Of a stretch of DNA of 64,000 nucleotides, positions 8,291 through 17,301 are shown in pieces. The stretch is taken from NCBI RefSeq assembly GCF_019207085.1, contig NZ_JAATOM010000002.1, positions 186,001-250,000 on the forward strand, given 5' to 3'. The translations under genes were made by a program, and so were the position numbers. Origin of the DNA: Variovorax sp. dw_308. Its GTDB lineage: Bacteria; Pseudomonadota; Gammaproteobacteria; Burkholderiales; Burkholderiaceae_C. How positions within the stretch are numbered: position 1 is the stretch's first letter; each line of letters starts with the position of its first letter. The notes beneath the pieces were generated by a model. The model was not told the DNA's origin and ran no database searches. It saw nothing but the letters and a program-made list of their open reading frames with translations.

Positions 8291-9982
8291 TCAGGCGCTT
8301 TCGTCATCGGTGCCGTCATTGGCGGCATAGCCCATCGCGCGGTCCCGCTGCCGCTGCGCCTCGTCGCGCAGGGATGCGGGGCCCCAGCCGCCGCCGCCGG
8401 GCGTCTCCAGCCGCACCCGCTCGCCACGCGCGAGGCGGATGCCGCGCATCTTCGAGAGCATCGGCGGCACGTTCCATGCGCCATCGTTCTCGTAGCGGAA
8501 CACGTTCATCGCGCCCGGACCGCCGCCCGCGATGCCTTTGGGCGGCGAACTGCCGCGTTCACCGAAGACGAAGACCTCGGCATCCTTCTCGAGCAGTTCG
8601 ATCTCGTAGACGGCGCCGAGTCCGCCTCGGTACTGGCCGTCGCCGCCGGAGCCGCCGCGCAGCGACCATTCGGTGAAGCGCACCGGGTACGCGGCCTCGA
8701 GGATTTCCAACGGCGGGATCGTCGCCGTCGAGATCGGCGCATTGCCGTGCGACAAGCCGTCGCCACCCGAATGCGCGCCATGCCCGCCGCCGAAGAAGCT
8801 GAACATCACCCACTGCTGCCCTTCGCGTCCCTTGTCGGAACGATGCCCCGCGATCGACAGCGCATTGATGGTGCCGTAAGCCTGCGCCACGGCGCGCGTC
8901 GGGTCGGCCTGCGCGGCCGCGCTGAAGATCACGTCGATCATGCGCAGGATGGTCTCGGTGTAGCCGCCGACCGGGCGCGGGCGCTCGGCGCTGATGACAA
9001 GGCGGTCCGGTAGCACGAAGTCGACGGCATCCAGCACGCCGGCATTGGCCGGCACGTCGGGGAACAGGTGCTTGAGTGCGACGTAGCAGGCCGCGATCGC
9101 CGTGGCGCGAGAGATGTTGACCGGCCCGGCGCACTGCGGCGAGGTGCGCGAGAAGTCGAGCAGCAGGCGGTCGCCGGCCACCGTCATGTCGAGCGCGATG
9201 GTCAGCGGCACGTTGGTGATGCCGTCGTTGTCGAGCACGTCCTCGAAGCTGTAGCGGCCGTCCGGCAGCGAGGCGATGTGCGAGCGCATCAGCTTCAGTG
9301 CGCGGCTGCGCAACTCCGTCATGGCTTGCAGCACGAGGTCGTCGCCGTATTCGTCGAGCAGGCCGTTCAGGCGCCGCGCACCGAGTTCCAGCGCGGCCAG
9401 CTGGCCGTTGAGGTCGCCCCAGAGGCTGGCCGGCAGGCGCGTGTTGGCGCGCAGGATGGCGAGCACGTCTTCATCGATGCGCTCATCGCGCACGATGCGC
9501 ACCGGCGGGATCTGCACCGCCTCCTGCCAGCATTCGGTGGCGGCCGGGTTGTAGTTGCCCGGCACCGCGCCGCCCACGTCGTGCCAGTGCGCGGCCGAGG
9601 CCATGTAGCACCAGAGCTTGCCGCCGCGGTAGAAGGGCCGCACCAGCTTGAAGTCGTTGGCATGCGTGCCGCCGTCATAGGCGTCGTTGGTGATCCAGGT
9701 CTCGCCTTCCTTCATGCCGCCGCGCGGATTCGCCGCGGCCACGGTGGCACGCACCGCGAAGGCCATCGCGCCGACGAACACCGGCAGGCCGGACTTGCCC
9801 TGGATCAGCGTGTCGCCCGTGGCCGCGTCGTAGAGGCCGTGGCAGGCATCGTGCGCCTCGGCAATGATGGGATTGAAGGCACTGCGGTAGAGCGTCGCAT
9901 CCATTTCGTCGGCCACCTGTTCGAGGCGGCCGCGCAGGACGGCGAGCGTGACGGGGTCCATCACGGGAGGCTGGTCAGACAT
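8291..9982 (-). CDS. hyuB: Hydantoinase/oxoprolinase family subunit B
   Basis: This 563-residue protein is a full-length HyuB: DPVTLAVLRGRLEQVADEM at the start, then ITNDAYDGGTHANDFKLVRPFY and HWHDVGGAVPGNYNPAATE (the conserved metal-binding HxxD-type region), and a C-terminal GGGGWGP motif. It is the partner of the A subunit at 6224-8290 and overlaps the small hydratase subunit gene by 8 bp, so translation of the whole block is coupled. HyuB holds the metal site where the activated ring is hydrolysed or carboxylated. Confidence 0.92.
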   Translation of the reverse strand: MSDQPPVMDPVTLAVLRGRLEQVADEMDATLYRSAFNPIIAEAHDACHGLYDAATGDTLIQGKSGLPVFVGAMAFAVRATVAAANPRGGMKEGETWITNDAYDGGTHANDFKLVRPFYRGGKLWCYMASAAHWHDVGGAVPGNYNPAATECWQEAVQIPPVRIVRDERIDEDVLAILRANTRLPASLWGDLNGQLAALELGARRLNGLLDEYGDDLVLQAMTELRSRALKLMRSHIASLPDGRYSFEDVLDNDGITNVPLTIALDMTVAGDRLLLDFSRTSPQCAGPVNISRATAIAACYVALKHLFPDVPANAGVLDAVDFVLPDRLVISAERPRPVGGYTETILRMIDVIFSAAAQADPTRAVAQAYGTINALSIAGHRSDKGREGQQWVMFSFFGGGHGAHSGGDGLSHGNAPISTATIPPLEILEAAYPVRFTEWSLRGGSGGDGQYRGGLGAVYEIELLEKDAEVFVFGERGSSPPKGIAGGGPGAMNVFRYENDGAWNVPPMLSKMRGIRLARGERVRLETPGGGGWGPASLRDEAQRQRDRAMGYAANDGTDDESA

Positions 9983-10493
9983 CGAGGGGTTCCTTGCCGG
10001 CGCGCTGGCGCAGTTGGTTCATGAGGCCGCCTGCGCGCACCATGTCCATGAGAAAGGCGGGCACCGGCTCGCAGGCCAGGCGCATGCCGTTGGGCGCGAT
10101 CACCGCGGGTTCACCGGTGTCGATGCGGATGCGGTCGCCCTCCTGAATCACGTCCACCTGCGCGCAGGTCAGCAATAGCAGCCCGAGGTTGATCGCATTG
10201 CGAAAGTAGAGACCGCTGTAGGACGGGGCAATCACCGCCGAGACGCCCAGCTTGACCAGCACCGCCGCAGCCTGCTCGCGCGATGAGCCGATGCCGAAGT
10301 TCGGCCCCGCCACGATCACGTCGCCACCGCGCACCGCGCTCGCGAACTCGGGTCGCACGGATTCGAGGCAATAGGCCGCGATCTTGTCGATGCCATGCTT
10401 CATCGCATGCCCGGGTGCGAGCACGTCGGTGTCGATGTCGGCGCCCAGGCGCCAGACGCGATGGGTCGAGCCGGGCCCGATGCGCTTGCTCAT
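9975..10493 (-). CDS. Aconitase-family hydratase, small (swivel) subunit, LeuD-like
   Basis: This 172-residue LeuD-type swivel domain starts at MSKRIGPGSTHRVWRL in an ATGA overlap with the large subunit gene. It has the family anchors DIDTDVLAPGHAM and the substrate-recognition loop GIGSSREQAAAVLVKLGVSAVIA, then SYSGLYFRNAINLGLLLL. Such two-subunit enzymes include isopropylmalate isomerase, citraconase and dimethylmaleate hydratase. True leuD normally sits with leuC and leuB; here the genes are embedded in a hydantoinase-lyase operon, so a catabolic hydratase is more likely than leucine biosynthesis. Confidence 0.87.
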   Translation of the reverse strand: MSKRIGPGSTHRVWRLGADIDTDVLAPGHAMKHGIDKIAAYCLESVRPEFASAVRGGDVIVAGPNFGIGSSREQAAAVLVKLGVSAVIAPSYSGLYFRNAINLGLLLLTCAQVDVIQEGDRIRIDTGEPAVIAPNGMRLACEPVPAFLMDMVRAGGLMNQLRQRAGKEPLDV

Positions 10494-11761
10494 GCCAACA
10501 CCTCCCGTGGATCGCTCACGCAACCACGCAATGCCGAAGCCGCCACCGTGTACGGCGAACCCAGATAGACCTGCGCACTCGGCGAACCCATGCGACCCTT
10601 GAAGTTGCGCGCCGTGCTGGAGATCACCGTGACGTCGTCGCCCATGGCATCGCCGTAGCCGGCGCAGGCCCCGCAAGTGGTCGGGAAGAGTTCGGCGCCA
10701 GCATCCAGCAGGGCTTGCAGCACACCCTCCTGCCGCGCCTGCTCCTGGTCCTGCAGGCTCGCGGGCGCGACGATGAAGCGCACGCCTTGGGCCACCTTGT
10801 GCCCGCGCAACACTTCCGCCGCGGCGCGAAGGTCCTCCAGCTTGGCGCCGGTGCAGGCGCCGATGTAGGCCACGTCGATGGCCGTGCCCGTGTACTTGCT
10901 CACGCCATGCGCGTTGGCGGGGCTGTGCGGCGCGGCGACGTAGGGCTCCAGCGTCGACGCATCGAACCGGTGTTCGGTGAACCGGGCGTCCTCGTCGGTG
11001 AACCATCGCGCCGTGTCCACGCGCGGGACGCCTGCCTGCACCAGGAACGCGGCCGTCGTGGCATCCGGTGCGATCAGGCCGACCTGCGAGCCCAGCTCCG
11101 CGCTCATGTTCGACAGCGTCATGCGCTCCTGCATCGACAGCGCCATCACGGCCGGCCCGCAGAACTCGATCGCCTGGTAGCGCCCGCCGTTCATGCCGAA
11201 GCGGCCGATCATGTGCAGCATCATGTCCTTCGCCGTCACGCCCGCGGACAGCGCGCCGTCCCACCCCATGCGGATCGTCTCGGGCACGCGCAGCCAGATC
11301 TCGCCGGTGACCATCACGCCGAGCATCTCGGTGCTGCCGACGCCGAACATGTACGCGCCGAACGCGCCACCCGTCGGTGAATGCGAATCCCCGCCGACGC
11401 AGAACATGCCGGGCCGGATGTGGCCGTGCTGCGGCACCACGACGTGGCAGATGCCCTGGCTGTCGTAGACATGCGGCAAGTCCTGCTCGCGCGCCCATTC
11501 GCGCGCGATGCGCACGATGCGCCGCGAATCGTCGTCGCGCTCCGGCACGTAGTGGTCCATCACGAGCACCACGCGCGAGCGATCCCAGATCCGGGCCCCG
11601 AGGTCTTCGAGCATCGGCTTGAGGCGTCGCGGGCCGGAGGAGTCGTGGAACATCGCCAGGTCGACCTTGCAGGTGACGATCTCGCCGACGCCGACCGTGT
11701 CGCGCCCGCAGGCCTTGGCGACAAGCTTCTGCGCCAGCGTTTGAGGCAATGCGGCGTTCAT
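10490..11761 (-). CDS. Aconitase-family [4Fe-4S] hydratase, large subunit, LeuC-like
   Basis: This 423-residue large subunit starts at MNAALPQTLAQKLVAKACG; the ATG overlaps the previous stop (ATGA). Three cluster cysteines are readable: one in YIGACTGAKLEDL and two in TTCGACAGYGDAMG (CxxC). VMDHYVPERDD, GGDSHSPTGGAFGAYMFGVGSTE and the late STARNFKGRMG are family motifs. It should reversibly hydrate an unsaturated dicarboxylate with the small subunit. The length matches archaeal/catabolic LeuC-type proteins (about 420) rather than the 465-470 of enterobacterial LeuC, in keeping with a homoaconitase- or dimethylmaleate-hydratase-like role. Confidence 0.88.
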   Translation of the reverse strand: MNAALPQTLAQKLVAKACGRDTVGVGEIVTCKVDLAMFHDSSGPRRLKPMLEDLGARIWDRSRVVLVMDHYVPERDDDSRRIVRIAREWAREQDLPHVYDSQGICHVVVPQHGHIRPGMFCVGGDSHSPTGGAFGAYMFGVGSTEMLGVMVTGEIWLRVPETIRMGWDGALSAGVTAKDMMLHMIGRFGMNGGRYQAIEFCGPAVMALSMQERMTLSNMSAELGSQVGLIAPDATTAAFLVQAGVPRVDTARWFTDEDARFTEHRFDASTLEPYVAAPHSPANAHGVSKYTGTAIDVAYIGACTGAKLEDLRAAAEVLRGHKVAQGVRFIVAPASLQDQEQARQEGVLQALLDAGAELFPTTCGACAGYGDAMGDDVTVISSTARNFKGRMGSPSAQVYLGSPYTVAASALRGCVSDPREVLA

Positions 11762-12717
11762 TCCGGCTTCGCCCCCGAAAACTTGACGACCTTCGCCCAG
11801 CGCTTGATCTCGCCCTGCACGAAAGCCGAGAACGGCTCCGGCGCATCGCCGACCGGAATCGCACCCTCGCTGTCGAGGCGCTTGCGCATCTCCGGGTCCT
11901 TGATGGCCTGCCGCGCCGCGTCGCTCAATCGCTTCGACACCTCGGGCGGCATGTTCGCGGGCCCGAACAGGCCGAACCAGGCACTCGACTCGTAGCCCGG
12001 CAAGGTCTCTGCGATCGCGGGCACATCCGGGAAGGCCGGCAGCCGCTTCGCCGATGTCACGCCGAGCGCCTTGAGCTTGCCGGCCTTGATGTGCTGTTGC
12101 ACGTTGCCGACCGCGGCGAACATCAGTTGCACCTGGCCGCCGAGCACGTCCTGCACGGCCGGCGCGGTGCCTCGGTAGGGGATGTTCACGATGTAGACCC
12201 CCGCCTGCATCTTGAACGCCTCGCCCGCCATGTGCAGCGACGAGCCGATGCCGCCGATCGCGAAGTTCAACTGGCCCGGTTTGGACTTGGCCAGCGTGAT
12301 CAGCTCGCGCACGTCCTTCACCGGGACCGCCGGGTTCGCGACCAGGACCGATGGCGAGGTCGCGACACAGGTCAGTGCCGTGAAGTCCTTGACCGGGTCG
12401 AAAGGCAGCGTCGGATACAGCGTCGCGTTGATCGCGTGGCTGGTGAAGCTCATCAGCAGCGTGTTGCCATCGGGCGGGGCCTTGGCCACCGCATCGGCCG
12501 CGATGTTTCCGCCGGCGCCGGGCCTGTTCTCGACGATCACGGTGCGACCGCCGAGCGCCGGGCCCATGCTGGCCGCCAGGGAGCGCGCCAGCGTGTCGGT
12601 CGAGCCGCCGGCCGGTGCGCCCACGAGGATGCGCACCGGCGTGTTGCCGACTTGCGCGAATGCGCCGCGCGCCAACACTGCGGCGCCAGACGAAATGAGG
12701 ATGTCCCGACGTTTCAT
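11758..12717 (-). CDS. Bug/TctC-family periplasmic receptor (second copy)
   Basis: This 319-residue receptor has a signal sequence MKRRDILISSGAAVLARGAFAQ with a twin-arginine-like start. The mature protein shows VRILVGAPAGGSTDTLARSLA, VIVENRPGAGGNIAADAVAK and VNIPYRGTAPAVQDVLGGQV, the Bug pocket motifs. It sits between livF and the hydratase large subunit gene and overlaps the latter by 4 bp. Finding a Bug receptor inside an ABC transporter operon suggests that two uptake routes, or a sensor role, serve the same substrate class. Confidence 0.88.
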   Translation of the reverse strand: MKRRDILISSGAAVLARGAFAQVGNTPVRILVGAPAGGSTDTLARSLAASMGPALGGRTVIVENRPGAGGNIAADAVAKAPPDGNTLLMSFTSHAINATLYPTLPFDPVKDFTALTCVATSPSVLVANPAVPVKDVRELITLAKSKPGQLNFAIGGIGSSLHMAGEAFKMQAGVYIVNIPYRGTAPAVQDVLGGQVQLMFAAVGNVQQHIKAGKLKALGVTSAKRLPAFPDVPAIAETLPGYESSAWFGLFGPANMPPEVSKRLSDAARQAIKDPEMRKRLDSEGAIPVGDAPEPFSAFVQGEIKRWAKVVKFSGAKPE

Positions 12718-12726
12718 TTCTCGCTC

Positions 12727-13437
12727 TCAAAGCCCCAGGTAGGCCCGGCGCAGTTCATCGCTGCCGAGCAGCTCTTGCGGCAAGCCGGAGAAGCGTACGC
12801 TGCCGTTCTCCAGCACGTAAGCGCGATCGGCGATCTCCAGCGACTGGCCCACGTTCTGCTCCACCAGCAGCACCGCGAGGCCCTCGTCGCGCAATCGACG
12901 GATCAGTGTGAACATTTCTTCCACCAGCAGCGGCGACAGTCCCAGCGACGGCTCGTCGAGGATCAGCAGCACCGGCTCGGCCATGAGACCCCGGCCTATC
13001 GCCAGCATCTGCTGCTCGCCACCGCTCATCGTGCCCGCGTTCTGGCGCATGCGCTCCTTCAGTCGCGGGAAGATGCCGAACACCTTCTCCAGGTTGGCCG
13101 CACGCCGCTCGCGGGCGCGGGTGAAGGAACCGAGTTCCAGGTTCTCCAGCACGTCGAGGTTGGGAAACACCTTGCGGCCTTCCGGCACCTGGATCAGGCC
13201 GGCCTTCACCACGTCGCGGTAGTGTGCGCCGCTCAGGTCGCCACCATTGAAGTGCACCGTGCCCGACCATGCCGGGCAAAGGCCGCAGATGGTCTTGTTC
13301 AGCGTCGACTTGCCCGCGCCGTTGCTGCCGAGCAGCGCGACCATCTCGCCTGCGTTCACATGAAGGTCGACGCCACGCAGCACCTCGACGCGGCCGTATC
13401 CACCGCGCAGGTTCCTGATGTCGAGCAACGCTGTCAT
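12727..13437 (-). CDS. livF: Branched-chain amino acid-type ABC transporter ATPase LivF
   Basis: This 236-residue ATPase has Walker A GSNGAGKST, signature MSGGEQQMLAIGRGL, Walker B PVLLILDEPSLGL and the LivF-typical LVEQNVGQSLEIADRAYVLENG. It forms one of the two nucleotide-binding subunits of the LIV-type importer whose other parts are encoded immediately upstream. The ATG overlaps the livG stop by 4 bp. The family imports branched-chain amino acids, amides, urea or aromatic acids; given the downstream enzymes a cyclic amide or carboxylate is likely here. Confidence 0.92.
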   Translation of the reverse strand: MTALLDIRNLRGGYGRVEVLRGVDLHVNAGEMVALLGSNGAGKSTLNKTICGLCPAWSGTVHFNGGDLSGAHYRDVVKAGLIQVPEGRKVFPNLDVLENLELGSFTRARERRAANLEKVFGIFPRLKERMRQNAGTMSGGEQQMLAIGRGLMAEPVLLILDEPSLGLSPLLVEEMFTLIRRLRDEGLAVLLVEQNVGQSLEIADRAYVLENGSVRFSGLPQELLGSDELRRAYLGL

Positions 13438-14186
13438 GGCCGGGCCGCCTTGCGCAGCCGCGCCGCCGTGCCGTGCCCGAGATAAGCCTCGACCACCTTG
13501 TCATTCGACGTCACTTCCGCCGGGCTGCCTTCGGCAATCAACCGGCCCTGCGCCAGCACCCACACATGCTCCGCGAGATTCATGACTGCCTGCATCACAT
13601 GCTCGATCATCAGCACCGTCACGCCGCCGTCGGCAATGCCGCGCACCACCGGCATCATCTCGGCGATCTCCTGCGGATTGAGGCCGGCCAGCACCTCGTC
13701 GAGCAGCAACAGGCGTGGCCGTGTCGCCAGCGCCCGGGCAAGTTCGAGGCGCTTGCGTCCGGCCACGGTCAGGTCGGACGCAGCCTTGTCAAGTTGCACG
13801 CCCAACCCCACCTGCGTCGCCACTTCCTCGGCCCGCTGCAGCGCCGCCGCACGGCCACGCACATGCAGGTGCACCCCCACGGCAATGTTCTCTCGCACCG
13901 TCTGCGCCGCGAAGGGCTTCACGATCTGGAAGGTCCGTGTCATGCCCATCGCGGCATTGCGATGCGGCTCGCGGCCGGTGACATCCACACCTGCAAAGCG
14001 CACCGTGCCCGAATCCGGCGCGAGGAAGCCCGACATCAACGCGAACAGCGTCGTCTTGCCTGCCCCGTTCGGCCCGATCAGCGCGCAGAGGCTGCCCTCG
14101 CGCACTGACAGGCTCACCTCCTGCACCGCCTTCAATCCCCCGAAGGAACGCGACACGCCGGCAATCGACAGCAGCGCCTCAGTCAT
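13434..14186 (-). CDS. livG: Branched-chain amino acid-type ABC transporter ATPase LivG
   Basis: This 250-residue ATPase starts at MTEALLSIAGVSRSFGGLKAV, 8 bp inside livM; an 18-codon longer reading is rejected because it lies within livM. It has Walker A GPNGAGKTT, Q-loop TFQIVKPF, and Walker B PRLLLLDEVLAGLNP, followed by the H-loop region MIEHVMQAVMNLAEHVWVLAQG. The signature reads LTVAGRKRLELARALA in place of the usual LSxGxxR form, which is common in LivG. It pairs with LivF. Confidence 0.92.
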   Translation of the reverse strand: MTEALLSIAGVSRSFGGLKAVQEVSLSVREGSLCALIGPNGAGKTTLFALMSGFLAPDSGTVRFAGVDVTGREPHRNAAMGMTRTFQIVKPFAAQTVRENIAVGVHLHVRGRAAALQRAEEVATQVGLGVQLDKAASDLTVAGRKRLELARALATRPRLLLLDEVLAGLNPQEIAEMMPVVRGIADGGVTVLMIEHVMQAVMNLAEHVWVLAQGRLIAEGSPAEVTSNDKVVEAYLGHGTAARLRKAARP

Positions 14187-15156
14187 GCGCCCTCCCCTTG
14201 CCCGCCCACAACTGCCGCGCAGACAAGCCGATGCCCGCAATCCCGCGCGGAAGGAACATCACGATCAGCACCAGCACCGTGCCGTAGATGACCATGTTGA
14301 TGCCCGGCAATTCCCCGAACAAGTTGCGCGTGAAGTCCGCCAGCACATGCAGCACCACCGCGCCCAGCACAGGACCCCACAGCGTGCCCATGCCGCCCAC
14401 GATGGCCCCGACCAGCGCCTCGACGGACGTGGCCGAGCCGTAGGCAATGCCCGGGTCCACATACTGGAACACCTGCACATAGAAGGCCCCCGCCGCGCCC
14501 ATGAATGCACCCGAGATGCCGATGGCCGCGACCTTGATGCGAAACGGGTTCACGCCCACCGCCCGCGCCGCGTCCTCGTTGTCACGCACCGCCTGCAGGT
14601 ACGCGCCGAAGCGCCCGTTGCGCAGCCAGCATGTAACAAGCAGCGCGGCCGTGACGAAGGCCAACACCACCCACAGGTAGCCGCTGCGCGACGCGAACTG
14701 GAAGTTGGCAGGGGACTCGCGCAACGGAACCATCAGCCCCACGCCCCCGCCGGTGAACGAGACCGACGTCGCCAGGATGCGGAATACCTCCGCGAACGCC
14801 AGCGTGACAAGCGCGAAGTACGAGCCCTTGAGCCCATAGCGAAAGGTCAGCGCACCGACGCACAGCCCCAGCACGCCAGCGCCCGCTACCGCCACTGCCA
14901 GTGCAATCCACGCATTGAGGCCGCCCTGCATCTGTGCAATCGCCTGGATGTAGGCACCCGTCCCGAAGAACAGCGCATGCCCGAATGAGAACTGCCCGCC
15001 AAACCCGCCGAGGATGTTCCAGGCCTGCGCGATCAGGGTCGCATAGAGCGCCATCGTCACGAAGTTCAGCACCACGCCGGATGTCGTCATCAGCGGCACG
15101 CAAGCCACCAGCACCGCGAACAATGCGATCCCCGCAAGCTGTGTCCGCGCGCTCAC
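14179..15156 (-). CDS. livM: Branched-chain amino acid-type ABC transporter permease LivM
   Basis: This 325-residue membrane protein has about eight to nine hydrophobic segments. It carries the LivM hallmarks WNILGGFGGQFSFGHALFFGTGAY near residues 46-69 and the later EALVGAIVGGMGTLWGPVLGAV loop that contacts the ATPase. It forms the translocation pore with LivH. The gene starts 31 bp after livH and overlaps livG by 8 bp. A short C-terminal tail ends in KGRAHD. Confidence 0.92.
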   Translation of the reverse strand: MSARTQLAGIALFAVLVACVPLMTTSGVVLNFVTMALYATLIAQAWNILGGFGGQFSFGHALFFGTGAYIQAIAQMQGGLNAWIALAVAVAGAGVLGLCVGALTFRYGLKGSYFALVTLAFAEVFRILATSVSFTGGGVGLMVPLRESPANFQFASRSGYLWVVLAFVTAALLVTCWLRNGRFGAYLQAVRDNEDAARAVGVNPFRIKVAAIGISGAFMGAAGAFYVQVFQYVDPGIAYGSATSVEALVGAIVGGMGTLWGPVLGAVVLHVLADFTRNLFGELPGINMVIYGTVLVLIVMFLPRGIAGIGLSARQLWAGKGRAHD

Positions 15157-15187
15157 CGATGCCCCCGCGCCCGGCAGTTCGTGCCGC

Positions 15188-16060
15188 TCATGCCTTCACC
15201 CCGAACATGCCTTCGGGCCTGAACAACACCACCCCGATGAAGATCGCAAAAATCCCGATCTGTCCCAGCGACTCGCCCAGGTACAACCCGCCCAGCGACT
15301 CCACGATGCCAACAAGGAACCCGCCGACCAGCGCCCCCACGAAGCTCCCCATCCCGCCCAGCACCACGATCGTGAAAGCCACAAGCACGAAGCCGCTGCC
15401 CACCTGTGGATTCACGTAGTAAGCCGGCAGCAGGAAGCACGCCGCCGCGCCAAGGCAAGCCAGCCCGATGCCGAAGCTCATCGCATAGACATGGTCCACG
15501 TCGATGCCCATGAGCTTGGCCCCCTCCTTCTCCTTGGCGACGGCGCGGATCGCCCGCCCCAGGTCCGTTCGCCCCATGATCCAGAACAGCACGCCCGACA
15601 CCACCAGCGCGCCCGCAAACGCCACCAGCTTGGGTACCGCGATCATCGCCGGTCCGATGGCCACCGTGCTCAGCGAATACGCCGTGTCGATGTTCCGCGT
15701 GTCCGACTTGAAGAACAGCAGCGCCAGGTTCTCCATCACGATCGAGATGCCCAGCGTGGCCAGCAGGATGTTCTCGTCCTTGCCGTGCCCCGCGCGGTTG
15801 ATCACGCCGCGCTGCAGCGCATAGCCCAGCGCGAACATCCCCGGCACCACCAGCGGCAGCGCGAGGTACGGATCGATGCCGGCTTTCTCTTTCAGGAAAT
15901 ACACCGCATACAAGGCCAGCATCAGGCTGGCCCCGTGCGCGAAGTTGATGATGTGCAGCACGCCGTAGATCAGCGTGAGCCCCAGCGCGATCAGCGCATA
16001 CACCGCGCCGGTCGTGATGCCGTTCAGCACCGACGGAAAAAGAATGCTGAAGTCGAACAT
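15188..16060 (-). CDS. livH: Branched-chain amino acid-type ABC transporter permease LivH
   Basis: This 290-residue permease has NGITTGAVYALIALGLTLIYGVLHIINFAHG at its start, the canonical LivH opening, and a late GGMGSFVGALVGGFLVGIVESL loop for ATPase contact. It has eight or so transmembrane segments and is encoded 19 bp after the periplasmic receptor gene. Together with LivM, LivG, LivF and the receptor it makes a complete importer at the promoter-proximal end of the operon. Confidence 0.92.
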   Translation of the reverse strand: MFDFSILFPSVLNGITTGAVYALIALGLTLIYGVLHIINFAHGASLMLALYAVYFLKEKAGIDPYLALPLVVPGMFALGYALQRGVINRAGHGKDENILLATLGISIVMENLALLFFKSDTRNIDTAYSLSTVAIGPAMIAVPKLVAFAGALVVSGVLFWIMGRTDLGRAIRAVAKEKEGAKLMGIDVDHVYAMSFGIGLACLGAAACFLLPAYYVNPQVGSGFVLVAFTIVVLGGMGSFVGALVGGFLVGIVESLGGLYLGESLGQIGIFAIFIGVVLFRPEGMFGVKA

Positions 16061-16079
16061 CCCGGACCCAGCGACGCGA

Positions 16080-17282
16080 TCAGGCCCGCAGCGGGAACAA
16101 GGGTTCCACTTCGCGGTAGTCCCGCGGAATGATCACCTTGATGTCGTTCTTCAGCACCTGCGTCATCAGCGGCTGCGCGCCCTCGTTCTGGCCGTTGACG
16201 AACTTCGTCGGGCCATAGGGCATGACATTGTTGGACCAGGTGCTCGACGCCAGCGCATCGATGATGGCCGCACGGTCCGACGACTTCGCGCGCTCGATCG
16301 CATCGGCCAGCAGGCCCATCGCGGTGTAGGTCATGAAGACCTCGTAGCTGAAGAACTGGCCCTTGGCCTCCACGCGCTTGCGCAGCTCGGCCGAGCGCTT
16401 GTCCTTCGGGTTGAACCAGTGGTTGCAGTCGATGATGCCGTTGGCCGCGTCCGGAAACTCCTTCACGAACTTGTAGCTCGACGCCGCCCCGCCCAGCACC
16501 GAGAAGATGGCCTTGGGCGTGACCTTCTGCTGCTGCATGGTGCGCACCAGCAACGCGTACTCGTTGTAGTAGTTGGCCGGGATGACGATGTCGGGATTGA
16601 TCGCCTTCATGCGCAGCACGATGTTGTTGAAGTCGCGCGTCGGATTCGCGTGCTTCACCACCTCCTTCACCTCGAAGCCGTAGCCCGGCAACTCGGCAGA
16701 CAGCAGGTTCGCCGTTCCGGTGCCGAACAGCGACTCCTCGTGGATGATCATCACCGTCTTCGCCGGGTTACCGGCCGCCTTGTTCAGCACCAGCAGGTTG
16801 GCCATGGCCACCTGCGCGCACTTCTTGTAGCCAGGGCCGAAGCGGAAGGTGTTCTTCAACCCGCGCTCGACGATCTGGTCGGCCACACCCACGTCCACCA
16901 CATGCGGCAGGTTGTACTTGGCAGCGGCCTGGGTCGTGGCCAGGCAGATGGCCGAAGCGAAGGCTCCGACGATGGCGCTCACGCCCGCCTCGTTCATCTT
17001 CTCGACCTCGGCCGTGCCGGCCTGCGGCGTCGATTGCGCATCGCCCAGCAACGGCTCGATCTGCGCTCCGCCCAGCGACTTGATGCCGCCCGACTTGTTG
17101 ATGTCCTCGATCGCCATCTGCGCACCGAGCCGGCATTGCTGCCCCGAATAGGCCAGCGCCCCCGTCATCGGATGCAGCACCCCGACCTTGACGGTCTTCG
17201 GCTGCGCGCCGGCCACCAGGGGAAACGCAACGGCGCCCGCCAGCGCGGCGGATTGCGATACGAAGCGACGACGGTTCTGCAT
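16080..17282 (-). CDS. Periplasmic receptor of the LIV-type ABC importer
   Basis: This 400-residue family-1 periplasmic binding protein has a signal peptide with a twin-arginine-like start (MQNRRRFVSQSAALAGAV..GAQP). The mature start VKVGVLHPMTGALAYSGQQCRLGAQMAIEDINKSGGI and AIVGAFASAICLATTQAAAKYNLPHV are typical of LivK/AmiC-like receptors. The length (400 rather than about 345-370 for true LivK) is closer to receptors for amides, short-chain amines or aromatic acids. It is the first structural gene after the GntR regulator. Confidence 0.9.
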   Translation of the reverse strand: MQNRRRFVSQSAALAGAVAFPLVAGAQPKTVKVGVLHPMTGALAYSGQQCRLGAQMAIEDINKSGGIKSLGGAQIEPLLGDAQSTPQAGTAEVEKMNEAGVSAIVGAFASAICLATTQAAAKYNLPHVVDVGVADQIVERGLKNTFRFGPGYKKCAQVAMANLLVLNKAAGNPAKTVMIIHEESLFGTGTANLLSAELPGYGFEVKEVVKHANPTRDFNNIVLRMKAINPDIVIPANYYNEYALLVRTMQQQKVTPKAIFSVLGGAASSYKFVKEFPDAANGIIDCNHWFNPKDKRSAELRKRVEAKGQFFSYEVFMTYTAMGLLADAIERAKSSDRAAIIDALASSTWSNNVMPYGPTKFVNGQNEGAQPLMTQVLKNDIKVIIPRDYREVEPLFPLRA

Positions 17283-17301
17283 GACTTACCTTCTCTTTCC
17301 T

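Noticed and set aside
9975..11761. Assignment as leucine-biosynthesis LeuCD
   Set aside because: No leuB or leuA is linked, the large subunit is short for biosynthetic LeuC, and the genes overlap catabolic genes on both sides.
11865..12730. Minus-strand open frame continuing upstream from the hydratase large subunit
   Set aside because: It is an out-of-frame reading of the Bug receptor gene; the ATGA overlap at 11758-11761 sets the true start.
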